This document shows positions 50,165-62,827 of a stretch of DNA of 64,000 nucleotides, one piece after another. Made by a program: the position numbers and the translations under genes. Within the stretch, counting starts at the first letter, position 1. Each line of letters starts with the position of its first letter. The notes under the pieces were generated by a model. It was not told the DNA's origin and did not search any database. It saw nothing but the letters and a program-made list of their open reading frames with translations. Origin of the DNA: Mactromeris polynyma (taxonomy: Eukaryota > Mollusca > Bivalvia > Venerida > Mactridae). The stretch is from assembly GCA_032209605.1 (NCBI GenBank), contig JASFXZ010000038.1, positions 1,798,001-1,862,000 of the forward strand. The letters are read 5' to 3'.

Positions 50165-50600
50165 TTATATTAATGGATTCTCTTCAAAAGTGGCATTTTT
50201 TTCTCCCTCTTCTCAGATGGCTACATGGTTGTTTCAAACCATCCAAATTGCATTCTAATTAAAAAAGACCGATTGTTAGTTTGATATTCAAACGTAGTTT
50301 AGTTATCAAAACGAAAGTAGGGGTTTTGACAGATCGCACATAATTTTTTCATTTATCGTTTTGATAACGATCATGGGATGGCATTAAATCTCAATTCATC
50401 AGAAACATTTTGCAAGCGTATATTCATGCCAGAAATCACCGCATTCATCAGTTTATGCCTAGTGTTCTTCAATGTCACCGAAAGTCATGAGTTAAATTTC
50501 TAATTTATTGCAAATTATATCAAATTCGGAGAAATTCATAATATTTTCGTCGGAAAGAATGTAATTTCTTATCAAATATGTTAAAAGCGATTTTTTATAT
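50165..50600 (-). repeat. Interspersed repeat, copy 3 of 3
   Basis: Reverse orientation relative to 21150-21640: CTCAGATGGCTACATGGTTG, AAACCATCCAAATTGCATTC, ATCAAAACGAAAGTAGGGGT, and AATTATATCAAATTCGG near the end. Confidence 0.6.
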
Positions 50601-50609
50601 ATTTTAATT

Positions 50610-52335
50610 TCATCATCATTTATGTTTGTGTCTTGCGTCGCTTTTGCCTATTTGTAGTTGTTTACATTCAACGTACGTGGTTCTTAACGCCTTGTACTTG
50701 GAATGGGCTGTAAACAATGGTATAAGACATTCCTGCCCGATATGTTGATTCAATGTTAGTGTACCATTGGCGTAACACACTCGTATTAAATTCAAATGTT
50801 AAAAACTTCGGCAATTGCCAGATACATTAGAAGTACACCAATAACAAGCACAGACAGAACCAAAATAACGTGAAAGTCGACCAAAATAGCAGTAATGAAT
50901 GAGGTATGTTTTCAAGGACTCTACTGAACGTGTAGGAGCGACATGCTTGTTCACCCCAGTTTTATGGCCAATGCTTTCAAGTTCACTAACAATATGGTTA
51001 CATCAATGCAAGGTTTCTATTTTATGATTTCGATTTCGAAATCAGCCCCAGGTCAAGCAGCTGTTATAAAATTAAATATGGTTATAAGGATGCCAGGCAC
51101 CTGCTAAACATCAAACGTTTTCTTCTTTTCGTCGAATGAGTAATTACTGAAACCAAATGATGCAATATGTATTATATCAAAACAATGTTCCTTGAAGTGG
51201 CGATATTTGTCTTATATCCCAAAGCAACGTACGGATGAAGCCTTGGATCAAAATCTAGGAGCATAAAACGAGAACATACAAGTTACAATGAACCATATTC
51301 AAGGCTATACTGAAGCACTAGTGCATATAGGCTCCGTACTAGACGTTTGTGTTTGCGGTTGCTTCATATGCATGCATACACAATTAATAAGCAAAAATGA
51401 AACTGTCTGATTGATTTATCGTCAGTTTATTCTTCATGAATGTTCAGCAAACATCATGTTGTGCAAACCTTCTCTTATGTTAGGGGTTGTCCAGGGTGGA
51501 TTGTTTACATGTGCGTTTATTTATGTCGGATACATGCGTGGATGAGTGTGGATGAGTGTGGATGAGTGTACAGTTATATCAGAGGTTTGCCCCCGGTGGT
51601 GTTTTTTCTCAGTCCCCCTTGTTCTTCCTATATGTGTCCAATGGTTTCATAGCGGCAGACACAACATGCTTGTCCGGACACTAAGATTGTAGGCAGCAAG
51701 ATGGTTACGGTTCTCAACAGTCGCGTGTGGGTGTACATTGACACGATGCTTTGTAGCAGACGCATGCATCCACATACAGGCAAGTGTCTGTCCTTCAAAC
51801 ACGTGGTTGATTTTTCCTGAACATTCGGGATACTAATTTTTACTATAAGGTTTGTTTCTCACTGCCGCATCATCACATGGCGCATGCAAAAAAACACGAG
51901 ATAAACCTTACCTTCGAGACTTAGCAGTCAAATACGTTAGGCCGATCGACGAATCAAAACGTATCTCTGCCCGCCGAGCCAATGTTTTCATGTGCGCAAA
52001 ATCAACAAACTATTCAACATTGCAATGGCAAACCTGGTCTAAAGTGACTAAGATATAGGAACACCCAGTCTTTGTATCGATTTATTTTTAAACCTCATTA
52101 TATGTTTTACGCGCGCCATCTTACGGATATTTACAATTAACATGGTGACATCAGGAACTTTCATTTTTATATTTGTCGTTAAATATCCATGAAATCTTTG
52201 CAGTTTCGAGGGATTTTTTGCATGGATGAGAATGATAAAGTTAAATTTAAGGATGAATTAATTTTTTTTAAACAATAAGTAGATCGAAAAAACGGGCTCC
52301 GAGGATAATAGCGACACATATCGACAATGGCCATG
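50610..52335. other. Unassigned non-coding stretch
   Basis: Contains a small GGATGAGTGT x3 repeat at about 51540-51570. A 68-codon frame at 51852-52058 has no recognised motif. No exon supported. Confidence 0.45.
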
Positions 52336-52340
52336 CTCTT

Positions 52341-52643
52341 TCAGTCTTTCCGACGACATGTATACTGAGTTGCATGGCCAAACGATATCAGGATGCATGA
52401 GGTTGTGGTACCTTCATTGAGGCTGGATATGGTCTGGAAATGGAGGATATATTTCTCCTCAACGATTTCAGTTGTTTGAAACGAAATACGAAGACGCCAG
52501 GTTGTAGGTGTTACTAATAGAAACGACTGTGTCGATGGCACGTAAGGTGGTATGATGGTCTCAGCGTCGCATTGACTCACTTCGACGTTCGGATCTTTGT
52601 TGCCCTGATTTGAGATTTTGAATTGTGATATAAGCACAAACAT
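52341..52643 (-). other. Open segment of about 100 codons, unidentified
   Basis: The reading has protein-like runs (e.g. VEVSQCDAETIIPPYVPSTQ and TTWRLRISFQTTEIVEEKY) and a higher G+C than the flanks. I see no domain and no clear splice partners. It may be an exon of an unknown gene, a relic, or chance. Confidence 0.25.
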
Positions 52644-52859
52644 GTTTAGTTCGTCGCTGGTGGAATCGTTTCATCAACTCAGGAGATTGCTATCATATGT
52701 ACCACTTCAGAAAAAAACAGTCACGAATGTTTATGCATTGTACGATTTAGGTTATAATTCCGATTGCTATAGCATTGGTGCATTTCTGTTTGTCAGACCA
52801 GACTTGTCGTTGCAAGAAAGTAACAATACGCCATTATTTTACTTTGCACTTGTCCTGTA

Positions 52860-55000
52860 AACTTATATGTAGTCTTATATACGTATTTTTGTTAACAATA
52901 GCGGTTTAGGAATTGAAGATCATGATTTGAAGTTTCATTTACTAAAAAGTTGTCCTTACACATTTGTAGCAATGAAATACCACTCCAAAGAAATACAAAC
53001 CGATAATTCTAAAACTCATACGTCAGTAACTATGTAAACACTATTATCATAACCGACCGATTTTTAAATACCATGCAATTTTAAGAATTTATGAGTATAA
53101 TTATAGATAATGTATAAGATAATAATGTGAAAGGCATGATTTGCGTAGGTGTTCATGTTTCAAGACACAAATAAGATATTAGTTTAATTAGAATAGAACT
53201 TGACGTATGGTGGACAAAAATACGCAATAACATTTTCTCTGAAGTGAAGTTCTAAAAGAAGATCCTGCTAATGATATGGAAAAAAAACTCGGGTTCTTCA
53301 ATTAGCATCATTTTATCTCGTCAATCGGGTATATTTATTTATCGTATCATAAAAGCGATCAGATACATAATCTGCATCTAAAACATTCTGTCAAGATTTT
53401 GTAAATGCTTAAGGATATCAAATACAGAGACGGAAAAATCATTGATATGTTTTACTTTTAGTAAACACTTCAAAGACGGCTTCCGGAAATCTAATTAATT
53501 TCATATTTAGGCTAAACTAAATAAACATTTACTTCATTTGTTAGCGAGCTGCGATATTTCTTAAAATGTCCTGGTCTAAAGTGCCAACTAGCCACTACCT
53601 TTTCACATGCTTTTCTAAAATACCAGTATATTTTCCGGAAATTCATTTAAATAAGACAGGAATTTCATAAGAAAGTTTAAATCTTATTGTGATTTTAGTG
53701 TAAATTATTCCAATTACACACTCTCCTTGTTTGAAAACAACAGCCGATGAGACGAGTGAACAACAATTCAGGATATTTTAATCCAAATATATCTAGGATT
53801 AAAGACAATGGTCTATGATCTTAACAATACAACTGAACACAATTATCAGGACTGTTATAACATTTGTATTTCGTAAACATTCACGCTTGACTTTCTGAAG
53901 CAGCATAAAGCACTCTCCAAATTAAACCCCATGGGAAAAGGCTCCGTCGTGACGTTCGGTTGTCTGTCTAGCATTGTTGTTACTTTTTTCGTTCTTTTTG
54001 GGACCATCGTACTGCTTAACAATGCATCCCCTCTGTACAACTCTCCCATTCCCGGGAACCTTTGTGCGGATTTAACATTTTTGCAGGGCAACAACATTCG
54101 ATTAAAGCTCGTCGGGTGGAAGGCTTTTTTCGGACGTGGGGTAATTCGGTACCGGAATGATAGTATAGTCAGTGATAACCAGATTGCCGTACGAACTCAA
54201 ATACTTCTCTTATAGATGACTTCTTACATTGTAAGATTTTAAAATAAGTGCAAAGAGATATCTTTCAAATAAATTAATTATTTCGTTTTTACCCATACTT
54301 TACCCAAATTTGACATAATTATGATTGCAAGAAAACTACTTAAAAAGATTTAAGTAATAAACATCAGACATGTACGTTTGTAACCTGCATCAGAGAATAT
54401 TACTAGAATCCAGTATTCTGAAATATTCTTCAAATTATTAAATTGATCGCTTCAAGAAGAAATTGACTGTTTCTAATGTACGGTATCATATCCTCTATTT
54501 GATTCAAATGTTCTTAGAAACCTATTTGCTCTGCGATACCGCACTTTTCAGCTGGTGATCCAATTTGAATTTCGATAACTAAGTGAAGGTTATGCTAGTG
54601 CAAAGTACGTGTGTTCCGATGATGTATCTTTTCTACCTAGGGTACTTTAAGTTCATACAATTAGCTAAACATTTTGTCTTCCTTGGGTTGCAATATATGT
54701 GTACTAGATACAATACATGCACTTCAACGTAGGTTTTCGGTTCATTTGTGTTACAGATTGAGTTTCTTTGTACTTATTACCATTTTGTTTGTGCACAAGC
54801 AACATGTTTGTTTGTTTTCGGCTTTACGCCGTCTCTCAACAGTTATATATAGCGATCTGATGAACTATCCAGTGCTCCTGGGGTTACCAACCAGTACTAA
54901 CCTGCTCCTCAACAAGCACCTGGCATAAAGCAGAGCTCAGAGGCGGAGGACAAATTACTTCTGATGTATTTACTAGTCCAATTGTCACGGAAGAACAATC
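52860..55000. other. Mostly unassigned stretch with a GC-richer patch at 53.93-54.15 kb
   Basis: At 53930-54150 both strands are open for 80-94 codons. The - strand reading (RFPGMGELYRGDALLSSTMV, then PKRTKKVTTMLDRQPNVT) is reminiscent of transposase-derived sequence, but I cannot name a family. Surroundings are AT-rich without features. Confidence 0.3.
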
Positions 55001-55076
55001 GCCTCGCCAGGGTTTCGACTCCACGATCTCTATATCAGCTGTCGCGTGATCTAACGACTGAGCTGACCGGGTGGAT
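54880..55076 (-). repeat. tRNA-derived SINE
   Basis: On the - strand the head reads CCACCCGGTCAGCTCAGTCG (A box region) and GTGGAGTCGAAACCC (B box). It is followed toward lower coordinates by CAGGTGCTTGTTGAGGAGCA and GGTTAGTACTGG. Confidence 0.7.
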
Positions 55077-55079
55077 GTA

Positions 55080-57480
55080 TTGAAAATGTATTAATAACGA
55101 TCTTGCAATAGGATTTTACGTTTCTATTAAAGACTTTTATTTTATTTTGTGTGTACATGTTTCTTTGTTTGTTTGTCTGTGTGTTCTTTCATTCGCACGC
55201 TCGATTATCCGAGAGTGCGGCGTCGTAACAGATCAGTATTGCACTTAAATACGGCCTTTAAGTAAACATTGGTTACCATCAAGGACCAGCATGTTCCTCC
55301 ACACGTTTCTGACAGTCAAACTGTCACAGAAAACATACGCATCGCCTGAGATTCATTACTACGCTCGTGTCTCTTTATAGTTGGTATGTGAGCTTCAAAT
55401 GGCAGCTATATTCCCCCGAACTTACCATATTCATGCACAAAATCCCGGTTTTATGAACAGGTGTCATGTTCAGAGAACAGCGAGAATAACTCAGTGAGTA
55501 AGGGTGTTATCTGTGATAATTTGCTTGCAGGTAAGGGATATAACATCATTTGTACTCCACCATTTCAACATTCAAGAAACTTTTGTTTCATACACGTGGT
55601 CAATTTCTGATGGGAAACATGAAGCGCTTGTTGGCCTAGCCTAAATGCCTTACAAGTTATTCTATATTTCAGATGCTATGCATTTGACCTGATTTTCCCA
55701 AAATGTAATTCGTTTTTAACCAATGAATAGTGATTTGGTAACCTGCTCGATATATGTCACTGATATATAAATGAAAAACGGTGTTGAACACTTTACAGTA
55801 ACACATCAGCGGATGTACATCAAGGCATAGCGTGTCTAGAATCTCATCTTTAGTCCTCTTGGGCCTGAATTTTATTGTTTCACAATAATCAGTACAGACT
55901 CACAACTACTCTCATTTTATGCATGCACTGTCAGTGCTCGGCTATGAAAATGTAGTACAAATTCATAATAAAATCATTTTCGGCGGATTAATATCAATTA
56001 ACACTATCAGCACAAATGATTGATCGGCGAACAACACCACTAACGCCAGGGGGACTAGTTCCCGCCATATTGTAAACAAGAATTTATGTGATGAAATGCA
56101 TGATGCTTCTTTAATTCAGTTATATTCCTTTTCAAGGTTGTCTGTTTCATCAGCGCCGTCGTAACTACTAATTAATGTTCCAGACTGGGATTAATTGTAC
56201 CCTCCTAATCTACTACAATTTCTAATAACTGTCTTTCAAACAGCTTCATAATCGAGTTAAAATGTTAAAACTCCAGAGGCAATCTGTCTCGTATTTGCCA
56301 GACAGTTTTAGCCAACAGCCTTATTAAAAATCATTACAGACGTTAAACCAATGTCTGTATTGAATTAGGAAAAGAAAAAAACCGGAATAAGTTGGTGTTT
56401 CGAAAATATAACGGACATGTGATGAACAGATGGCGCTTTCAAAAACTTTATTATTCCAGTATATCATAATTATAGACTGATTGTTAAAACGAAATCTGGT
56501 TTGAAAAGAATATTTGCAGCGCATTTCGTTAGAATAGTGCCACATCTAATACGTTGTATTTTGTTACTTGTGTAGTTGTCATGTGTATCCTGTGTCCTTA
56601 CGCTTGTTCGACTTCGTTTTAATATTGAATGGCGGATTAACTCTTTGGATACATAGTGTATGCCGTACAAAGAGACCGGAAAGGTGAGGAATTCTGCATG
56701 TGTCAGATGTCTTGTGAATATGGCCACACAACGATACGACATGACATTGCGACATTGTCGCACGACATTCTGACACGACATTTTGATAATGTCTCACGGC
56801 TTTGAGGCGACCTTCGCATTATCGAAATGTCGAATGTCGCAATGTCGTACTTTGCATCTACCAGAATAAGGGCCACGTGGCAGCTATCAACAAGCGTCCG
56901 TAGAAGACACATTGCGGTATCGTGTGATGTCGCATGTTTTATAAAATTGACTGAAGGAAAACAGTAACCCTTGTTTGTTTATTTATTAGATTTTAACCAA
57001 ATACATGCAAAAACACAACAAATAAATACAATCATTATCCCAGAGTTTACTAGAGCCCTATACACTTTAAAATCAACTGGCCAAATACATCTAGAAATAA
57101 AATTTGAATAAAAGAAAAATGCATTGATACAAAAATTAGCTCATTTGGTTTATTGGTGAGACATAAATGACAATTAAAATAAAATATATTTTCGTCAAAA
57201 TAAGACGTAGTCAATGAAATTTCAATAGCGAAAAAAATAAACAGAGATTCCGTGTAAACGAACCATCATTTAAAAGCAATGCGAATATATCAACGTATTG
57301 GAGAATCAATGAATATGGTGCTTAAATAAAGCCTAATTAAAAAGACAAAACATTGTTCAGGTTAATGTCCGATAATCAGGTAAGCAAACACTATTTATTC
57401 CATCGATTGAAAAGAACACAAAAATGTAAATAAATATAAGATATTAAATATAAATAACATATTCAGTTTCATGTTACTAG
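55080..57480. other. Unassigned stretch with GACATT-rich region
   Basis: At 56735-56850 there are many GACATT/AATGTC words on both strands, giving local hairpin potential and open frames that look artificial. Elsewhere nothing recognised. Confidence 0.45.
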
Positions 57481-58285
57481 CAATGACTTATAACTTATGT
57501 CGATTGCTTTTAAGTGGGCACAACTGGACTTAATACTGTCAAAATGTTGCATTGTTAGTGACAATAACAATTTCAATCAACCGCTCAGTATATTGGTTTA
57601 AGTGTAAACAATCTTGCGAGGCTGACTCGGAGAGTTCTACAAACAAATTAAAGTCATATTACGCCATAAAATGATAGCAACCCAACTTGGTAGCCATTAC
57701 TAAATTTTGAACGACTTTCAAATTGCGCTTCTACCAGTTTGCTATGCATGGGTGCCCAATGGCACAGCAATTGTTACGAATAGGTCCGTATTTTATCATA
57801 ATAACCCCATGCTTTCCTAGTACCGACTGTGGAATCATTCAGCCTTGTTGTACGAGGGATGATTCAAAATAACCAGGACTCGCTTGCTCCCAAATATATG
57901 GAGTTATTAAGAGTAGCAATACATATAAAGCTTTAAACCGCATTGTATTTCCTAGTACCGAGTAAGTTGTTTTAGTTTCTAGAGCGTTTGTAGCCGGACC
58001 AGGCAAAAACAATCACAATAAATGACATAATGCCTTGTAGCATATAACCAGAAATTGGAATAAAACAAAAAAAACATAGTTCAAGTTGTAACGAACAACG
58101 ACATTCGTCGATCTATCCTGAGAAAGAAAATACTAAGTCAATGATGTAGTTATTACACTAATATGAACACACTTTAACTGTATTATAGTCTGATATAACA
58201 CCCAACCAACAGCACGGCTGATCTGGATGCGTCAGATTCCTGCGATGAAATAAGTTATCGAAGAGAATTTGTACCGATTTCTGCG

Positions 58286-58345
58286 CCGATTTGACCTACT
58301 TTCATGACCTACTTTCATGACCTACTTTCATGACCTACTTTCATA
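58286..58345. repeat. 13-bp tandem repeat
   Basis: GACCTACTTTCAT repeated four times without interruption. Confidence 0.95.
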
Positions 58346-58400
58346 AGACACACTTAATACCTAAATGCACGTCATCTTGTAACTCGTTCTATAAATACTG

Positions 58401-58828
58401 TAGGGATGTCAAGGAATAGTAATTTTGGTATTCCAATATTCGGTTAACCCTCCGAACGAATATTCGAACATTCGACCTCCTTATTTAATAATTATACTTT
58501 TAAAATTCGAAATTTAACTTTATGCTTATCAATTATGTGTTTTAAACTGGTCACTTAAGTTGTAAAAATCCCCACGATTACTATAATTCTCAGGGCCTAA
58601 GTGTCATCACCAGAGTGCTATATCATGTCCATTGTAACACCTGTAGATATTATTTTCACCCGTAAAATATCATTCAATGCGAGAATGCCAATCATTGAAA
58701 TTTATTTAATACACTTTCATTCAGCTTTTATATTGAACATATATATTTTATCGAATTTTCGAATGCAGAGTCAGTATTCGAATATTCGGACGTACAAACA
58801 AATATCCGAATATTCGTTGACATCCCTA
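58401..58828. mobile_element. MITE with TAGGGATGTCAA ends
   Basis: The left end TAGGGATGTCAA (58401) is mirrored by TTGACATCCCTA ending at 58828. Subterminal regions are packed with CGAATATTCG-type palindromes at both sides. 428 bp, non-coding. The end sequence is of the sort seen in hAT-type non-autonomous elements. An 8-bp target duplication was not visible. Confidence 0.7.
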
Positions 58829-59328
58829 CTAAAATAGTAATATTTTGATGAGTCTGAACCCCATTTTGAGCATCGGCTCCTTTTTTCATTGCAATTGCTT
58901 ATATCTAGGTGTTTGAAAAAACAAATATGGACGCCTTCCATGTGTTGTTGTCTGAATGTAAACAATATAGGAATGTGAAATAAATTATCGCAAGTTTAAA
59001 CACTAATACCGCCGAAATGAAAAATATTTATACAAAATCAAATCGATTTAATCATAATACGTCGGATAGTTCATAAAATACCAGTTGTTTTATCCGACAA
59101 TGATGCTAGTATGATATGTCCTGAAACCAATTAAAAATGATATAAGTATACACGGATCATTGTGCCATTTCAAACAAAAAACGTCTGAACCTGATTTCAT
59201 GCGAACAAAGTAAGTAATATGAGTGTACACTGTACATTGTATCTAATATGTAATATGCTAGACTTAGACAATTGTATTGCAAATTTCAAAAAATGAGATT
59301 TTTAAACTAAGTAAATTGATGTTTAACC

Positions 59329-60009
59329 CTAGTCAGTATCTGATGATGTGACTTTATTTATCCAATCTAGATACTTTCGGACTTTCGTGTAAATACCAAA
59401 TTTCTTCTTCTCTCCACACCCCTCTCCGTAGCTGGTGACTCCGTAAACAATCCATTTTTTCACACCATTTTTATACTTAGGGCAAAGCAGGGGCCCGCCA
59501 CTGTCCCCGGCGCATGAATCTATTCCTCCGTGTTTATTTCCAGCGCAAACCTGCGTCTCATAAATTGGATAATTAAACGCCCTCTGGCATGTCTTTTTCT
59601 TAACTAAAGGAACTTGTGCTTCTCTGAGCACGTTAGATCCGTGCATGTCCGTACTTCTCTCCTTGCCCCACCCTAAAATATAACACATGTGTTTCTCTTT
59701 AAGCTTATCCTTGGCTTCTGGCAGGCAAGCAAACCCAACAGAATCGGACTCCGTCACTGGTTTAGCTAGTTTAAGAAGTGCGATATCATTAGTTATTGTA
59801 TCAAAATCGTACTGTGGATGAGGGTAATCCCTCAATACCTTTATAGCTTGTTCGCCTTTATCTTTTACTTTTATGTTATGTTCTCCAACCATCAAAGAAA
59901 TTCTCCTTCGCCGCTTCTTCTTACGAACACAATGAGCAGCAGTAAGGACCCATTGAGGAGCTATTAAAGTGCCCCCACAAAACTGCTCGTTCCATTTTAA
60001 TATTGCGAC
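59329..60009 (-). CDS. Trypsin-like serine protease, terminal exon (catalytic domain)
   Basis: A 226-codon terminal exon ending in TAG, with acceptor CTTTTTTTTCAG| in phase 0. It encodes nearly the whole S1A protease domain: VLTAAHC with the catalytic His, NDIALLKL with the Asp, and DSCAGDSGGPLL with the Ser. The Asp six residues before the Ser predicts cleavage after Lys/Arg. CGG...HC, MCYILGWGK, TQVCAG and YGVTSYGEGCG are conserved landmarks. FACLPEA carries the Cys that normally bonds to the pro-segment Cys, present in the upstream exon (CGLQ). Just after the His-loop Cys there is a run of eight basic residues among nine (RKKKRRRR) in the 60-loop. Secreted, two-chain protease; substrate unknown. 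All catalytic residues are intact, so it is probably active. Confidence 0.95.
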   Translation of the reverse strand, partial: VAILKWNEQFCGGTLIAPQWVLTAAHCVRKKKRRRRISLMVGEHNIKVKDKGEQAIKVLRDYPHPQYDFDTITNDIALLKLAKPVTESDSVGFACLPEAKDKLKEKHMCYILGWGKERSTDMHGSNVLREAQVPLVKKKTCQRAFNYPIYETQVCAGNKHGGIDSCAGDSGGPLLCPKYKNGVKKWIVYGVTSYGEGCGEKKKFGIYTKVRKYLDWINKVTSSDTD

Positions 60010-60435
60010 CTGAAAAAAAAGAAAACTTGAAATTTAATAATGACTAAGACTGTACTTTCGGTCCTTTTGCACAGTCATGTCGCACAATGGAACGAAACTA
60101 GATTTCTGAATGACGACAATTCTTTCTATCCATTCTTTTATTGTATAGATATTTTATTCAAACATATCTTTGACTCTCCCTATATTGTACAGACCAGAGG
60201 GCGAGTCTCTCTGACAAACACAAAAAAAGACAAACAACTGAGCAGGCTATAAAGTATACACAGACAATAGAATTATGTTCCTTATAGTGGTTAGGAAACT
60301 GTGTACCTGTGACCTTTTGAACAGGAGTGTCCTTACCGCGGAAGATATTGTGTGTTTAATGTGTAATATGTGTCTTTAACACGATTTATGGACAATAATG
60401 TTATATTTAAATGACTCAGCGCAAACACGAAATAT

Positions 60436-60654
60436 CTCGAGATGTCACTCATCCAAAATGGATTTCGGTTATTTTTCACCAAACTTCAGTGGATTTCGGT
60501 AAGGTAACGTACCCTTTATCGAAAGGTTAAACAATCCGCGTCAATGTTACAAACGTTGTTCTGTTGAAGCCTTGATGGTTAACGAAAGATTTGATTGGTT
60601 TATACAATACTGATATGCAAATAGCAAAACCATGTTAGTACGGCTGCGCCGAAT
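60436..60654 (+). repeat. 220-bp CCAAT/octamer element, copy 2
   Basis: Located in the protease intron, in the opposite orientation to that gene. ATTGG at 60594 and ATGCAAAT at 60615; ends GTACGGCTGCGCCGAA. Confidence 0.8.
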
Positions 60655-60659
60655 TTTAA

Positions 60660-62085
60660 AAATTACACGGTCAGAGTAGGTGCCGAGTAGCTACCTTGTT
60701 TAACTTTAATATCACGTGACCAAGGTTTGGCAGAAATATGCCAACATATGTTCAAACTCCAGCATCAGATAAACAATTGTGTTTATCCTTATCTTTAGTA
60801 GCATAATTATTACGAAAACAGGGAAAGGTGTGAGTGTGTTTTCTAAGTGCAGTCTGACGAAAAAATCTTGGGAACACGTGGTTTTGACATGTCGGCGTTT
60901 CTTTATTGTTATTTTTGGATTCGAAATTCTGGTATCTAAGATAAGACAACATACATCAATGTGTGAATTTGATAGTCTAATTCACTTCAACCACAATTAC
61001 ATACACAGCTGACATCAGTGTACGAGCAGCGGCTGTAAGGTGTGAAACATATTACTCGTGCCGGCTGTAAGGTGTGTGAGACATATTTGCGATGAAAACT
61101 GTGAAACCTAAAAACTGCGGAAGAGTATTTAAGCTCTCTTGCATCCCGTTTTGCAGACTTACCGTAGAGGTCGCCGGGTGCATATATAGCTAAATTGGAC
61201 CATTAATTAAAATCAGACGCCTCGTCTAGTCTGCTGATACGGTACATTTCACTCTTATCTACCATTATTTTTACGACATCGTAGTATAATCATCCCGGAA
61301 TAGAGTACAGACTATCGTTAATTGATAATTAGTCGATAAACACTACAAAAAACATTTAAAATACTACAGGGATAATTGCTAGCAACCAGCGTCTGTAATC
61401 GAGTGTTTTTCCCAATGCAAATCAGACAAATATCTGTCTAGCCGACTGAATTCGCGTATTAGCATGGTTGCGTATGATATCGTCTGAATAAAGTGCATGT
61501 TAGGCGAAATCTGGATATAAAATATCGATGTATTCATTGGATTATTAATGTACTATTAAACCGTTGTATATCACTACATTATTATTATATTTGTGAGAAT
61601 AAAACAAGTTTTCTAGGATATTGAAAGAGACATTAACTTTCCACCTCCAATATCTCACAACTCAGTAATATAAATCGGATCCAAGACATTTAATGTGTTT
61701 TAGAAGAGAAGAATATGAAAACACAGCGAATTTACAGGACGTTCACCGATAATCATAAAAAATTAATGCATTTTATAGAAGTACAAAACGTAAATTTCAA
61801 CATAAAAACAATCGAGCGCATTCTCCGGTGCTGTGTATTTTACGACAATATTATAGAAGCACGTATCAAGATTTTAGGTTGATATTTGAAGGGCTCAGTA
61901 CAAGAAGGGGCTAAGTCACATGTTGTTCAAAATTCAGATATTTTATATTTTATATTTTGTCTGTTGAATTTTATAGCGAAATTCCCCATCTTCTAAATGC
62001 TGATATGATCATGAGAGATCACTTATGACGTCATTGTAATTTGCTCTGGTATATTGATCACGGTTCGGTTTGTGATTAAATAATT
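60660..62085. other. Non-coding part of the protease intron
   Basis: AT-rich. Near 61020-61085 a GGCTGTAAGGTGTG phrase is repeated twice. No exon recognised. Confidence 0.5.
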
Positions 62086-62089
62086 AAGC

Positions 62090-62300
62090 AGTTCTCCCGA
62101 CTTGCTCCGGTGGTAGCATTGCTCGACTGTTAATAGGAAGATAATATGTTCGATCCCTGGGCGAGACGTGTTTTCTCTGAGACAATTTGACAAACATTAT
62201 TTCATCCAAGTTGTTTGTCCCCTAACTCCAAATTAATTAAGTTGCCAGCTGCTTGCGGAAGAACAGGTTAGTACAGGGTGGGATCATAGGAACACGGGTG
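62090..62300 (+). repeat. tRNA-derived SINE, well preserved
   Basis: A-box region CTCCGGTGGTAGCATTGCTC, B box TGTTCGATCCCTGG, and body TGCCAGCTGCTTGCGGAAGA then CAGGTTAGTACAGGGTGGG. Best copy of the main SINE family in the window. Confidence 0.75.
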
Positions 62301-62406
62301 CGGTCGGCTACCGAACATATCTGCACTATTGTTGAAGAAACGGCATAAAGCACATTCCACATATGAATCATTTATGTGTGTTTTATTACGACGCTACAAC
62401 CCTTAC

Positions 62407-62546
62407 CTGCCAAGGCCAAGAATGTTTGCGCGACTCCCTGCCGCCAATAACACGATACGAACCAGCACGATCACTGCGCTGTAATCCGCACGTAAACGTC
62501 ATATTCTTTAATATTTGTGGATTGGATTTCATTTTATCGTCAGCAT
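62407..62546 (-). CDS. Serine protease gene: linker, activation site and protease N-terminus
   Basis: A 140-nt exon with acceptor TCTTGTTTTCAG| and donor TGG CAG|GTAAGG, entered in phase 1 and left in phase 0. It encodes a linker with an NMT sequon, then TCGLQRSDRAGSYR, then VIGGRESRKHSWPWQ. R|VIGG is the canonical zymogen activation bond, and the Cys of CGLQ should tie the pro-chain to the FACLPEA Cys of the protease domain. Splicing to the next exon gives SWPWQVAIL, the expected junction. The phase 1 entry implies an upstream extracellular module (CCP, SRCR or similar). No upstream exon was recognised up to the right edge, so the gene is 5'-incomplete in this window. Confidence 0.92.
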
Positions 62547-62827
62547 CTGAAAACAAGATAATGATATAAAGACAAAATAGAAAATATAAGCCGTTCATGT
62601 CTCCTGAAGTTTCTGGAATTGTTGTATGTGGCATTTTTCTGCTCGATCCCTTTGTTCAGTTTGAGACAATACAATATGGAGCTGACCTTTAACAACAATC
62701 ACTCACTAATACTACTGAATTATCGTTTCTATACGCTATTAGTTAACCGTGAGTTAAATTGCAATAGGCATTTAAAATTAAAGCGCAATTTGAAGGTTAA
62801 AATTTGTTAAGCAACATAAAAAATTGC

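Larger units (their letters stand above)
60010..62406 (-). other. Intron of the protease gene
   Basis: About 2.4 kb, donor |GTAAGG at 62406 and acceptor TTTTTTTTCAG before 60009. Contains the second copy of the CCAAT/octamer element and a SINE at 62.1-62.3 kb. No other exon recognised. Confidence 0.75.

Noticed and set aside
9008..62546. Single - strand gene joining the trypsin exons to the SRCR exons
   Set aside because: On the - strand the protease comes first and ends with a stop codon at 59329, so the SRCR exons 50 kb downstream cannot be part of the same protein.
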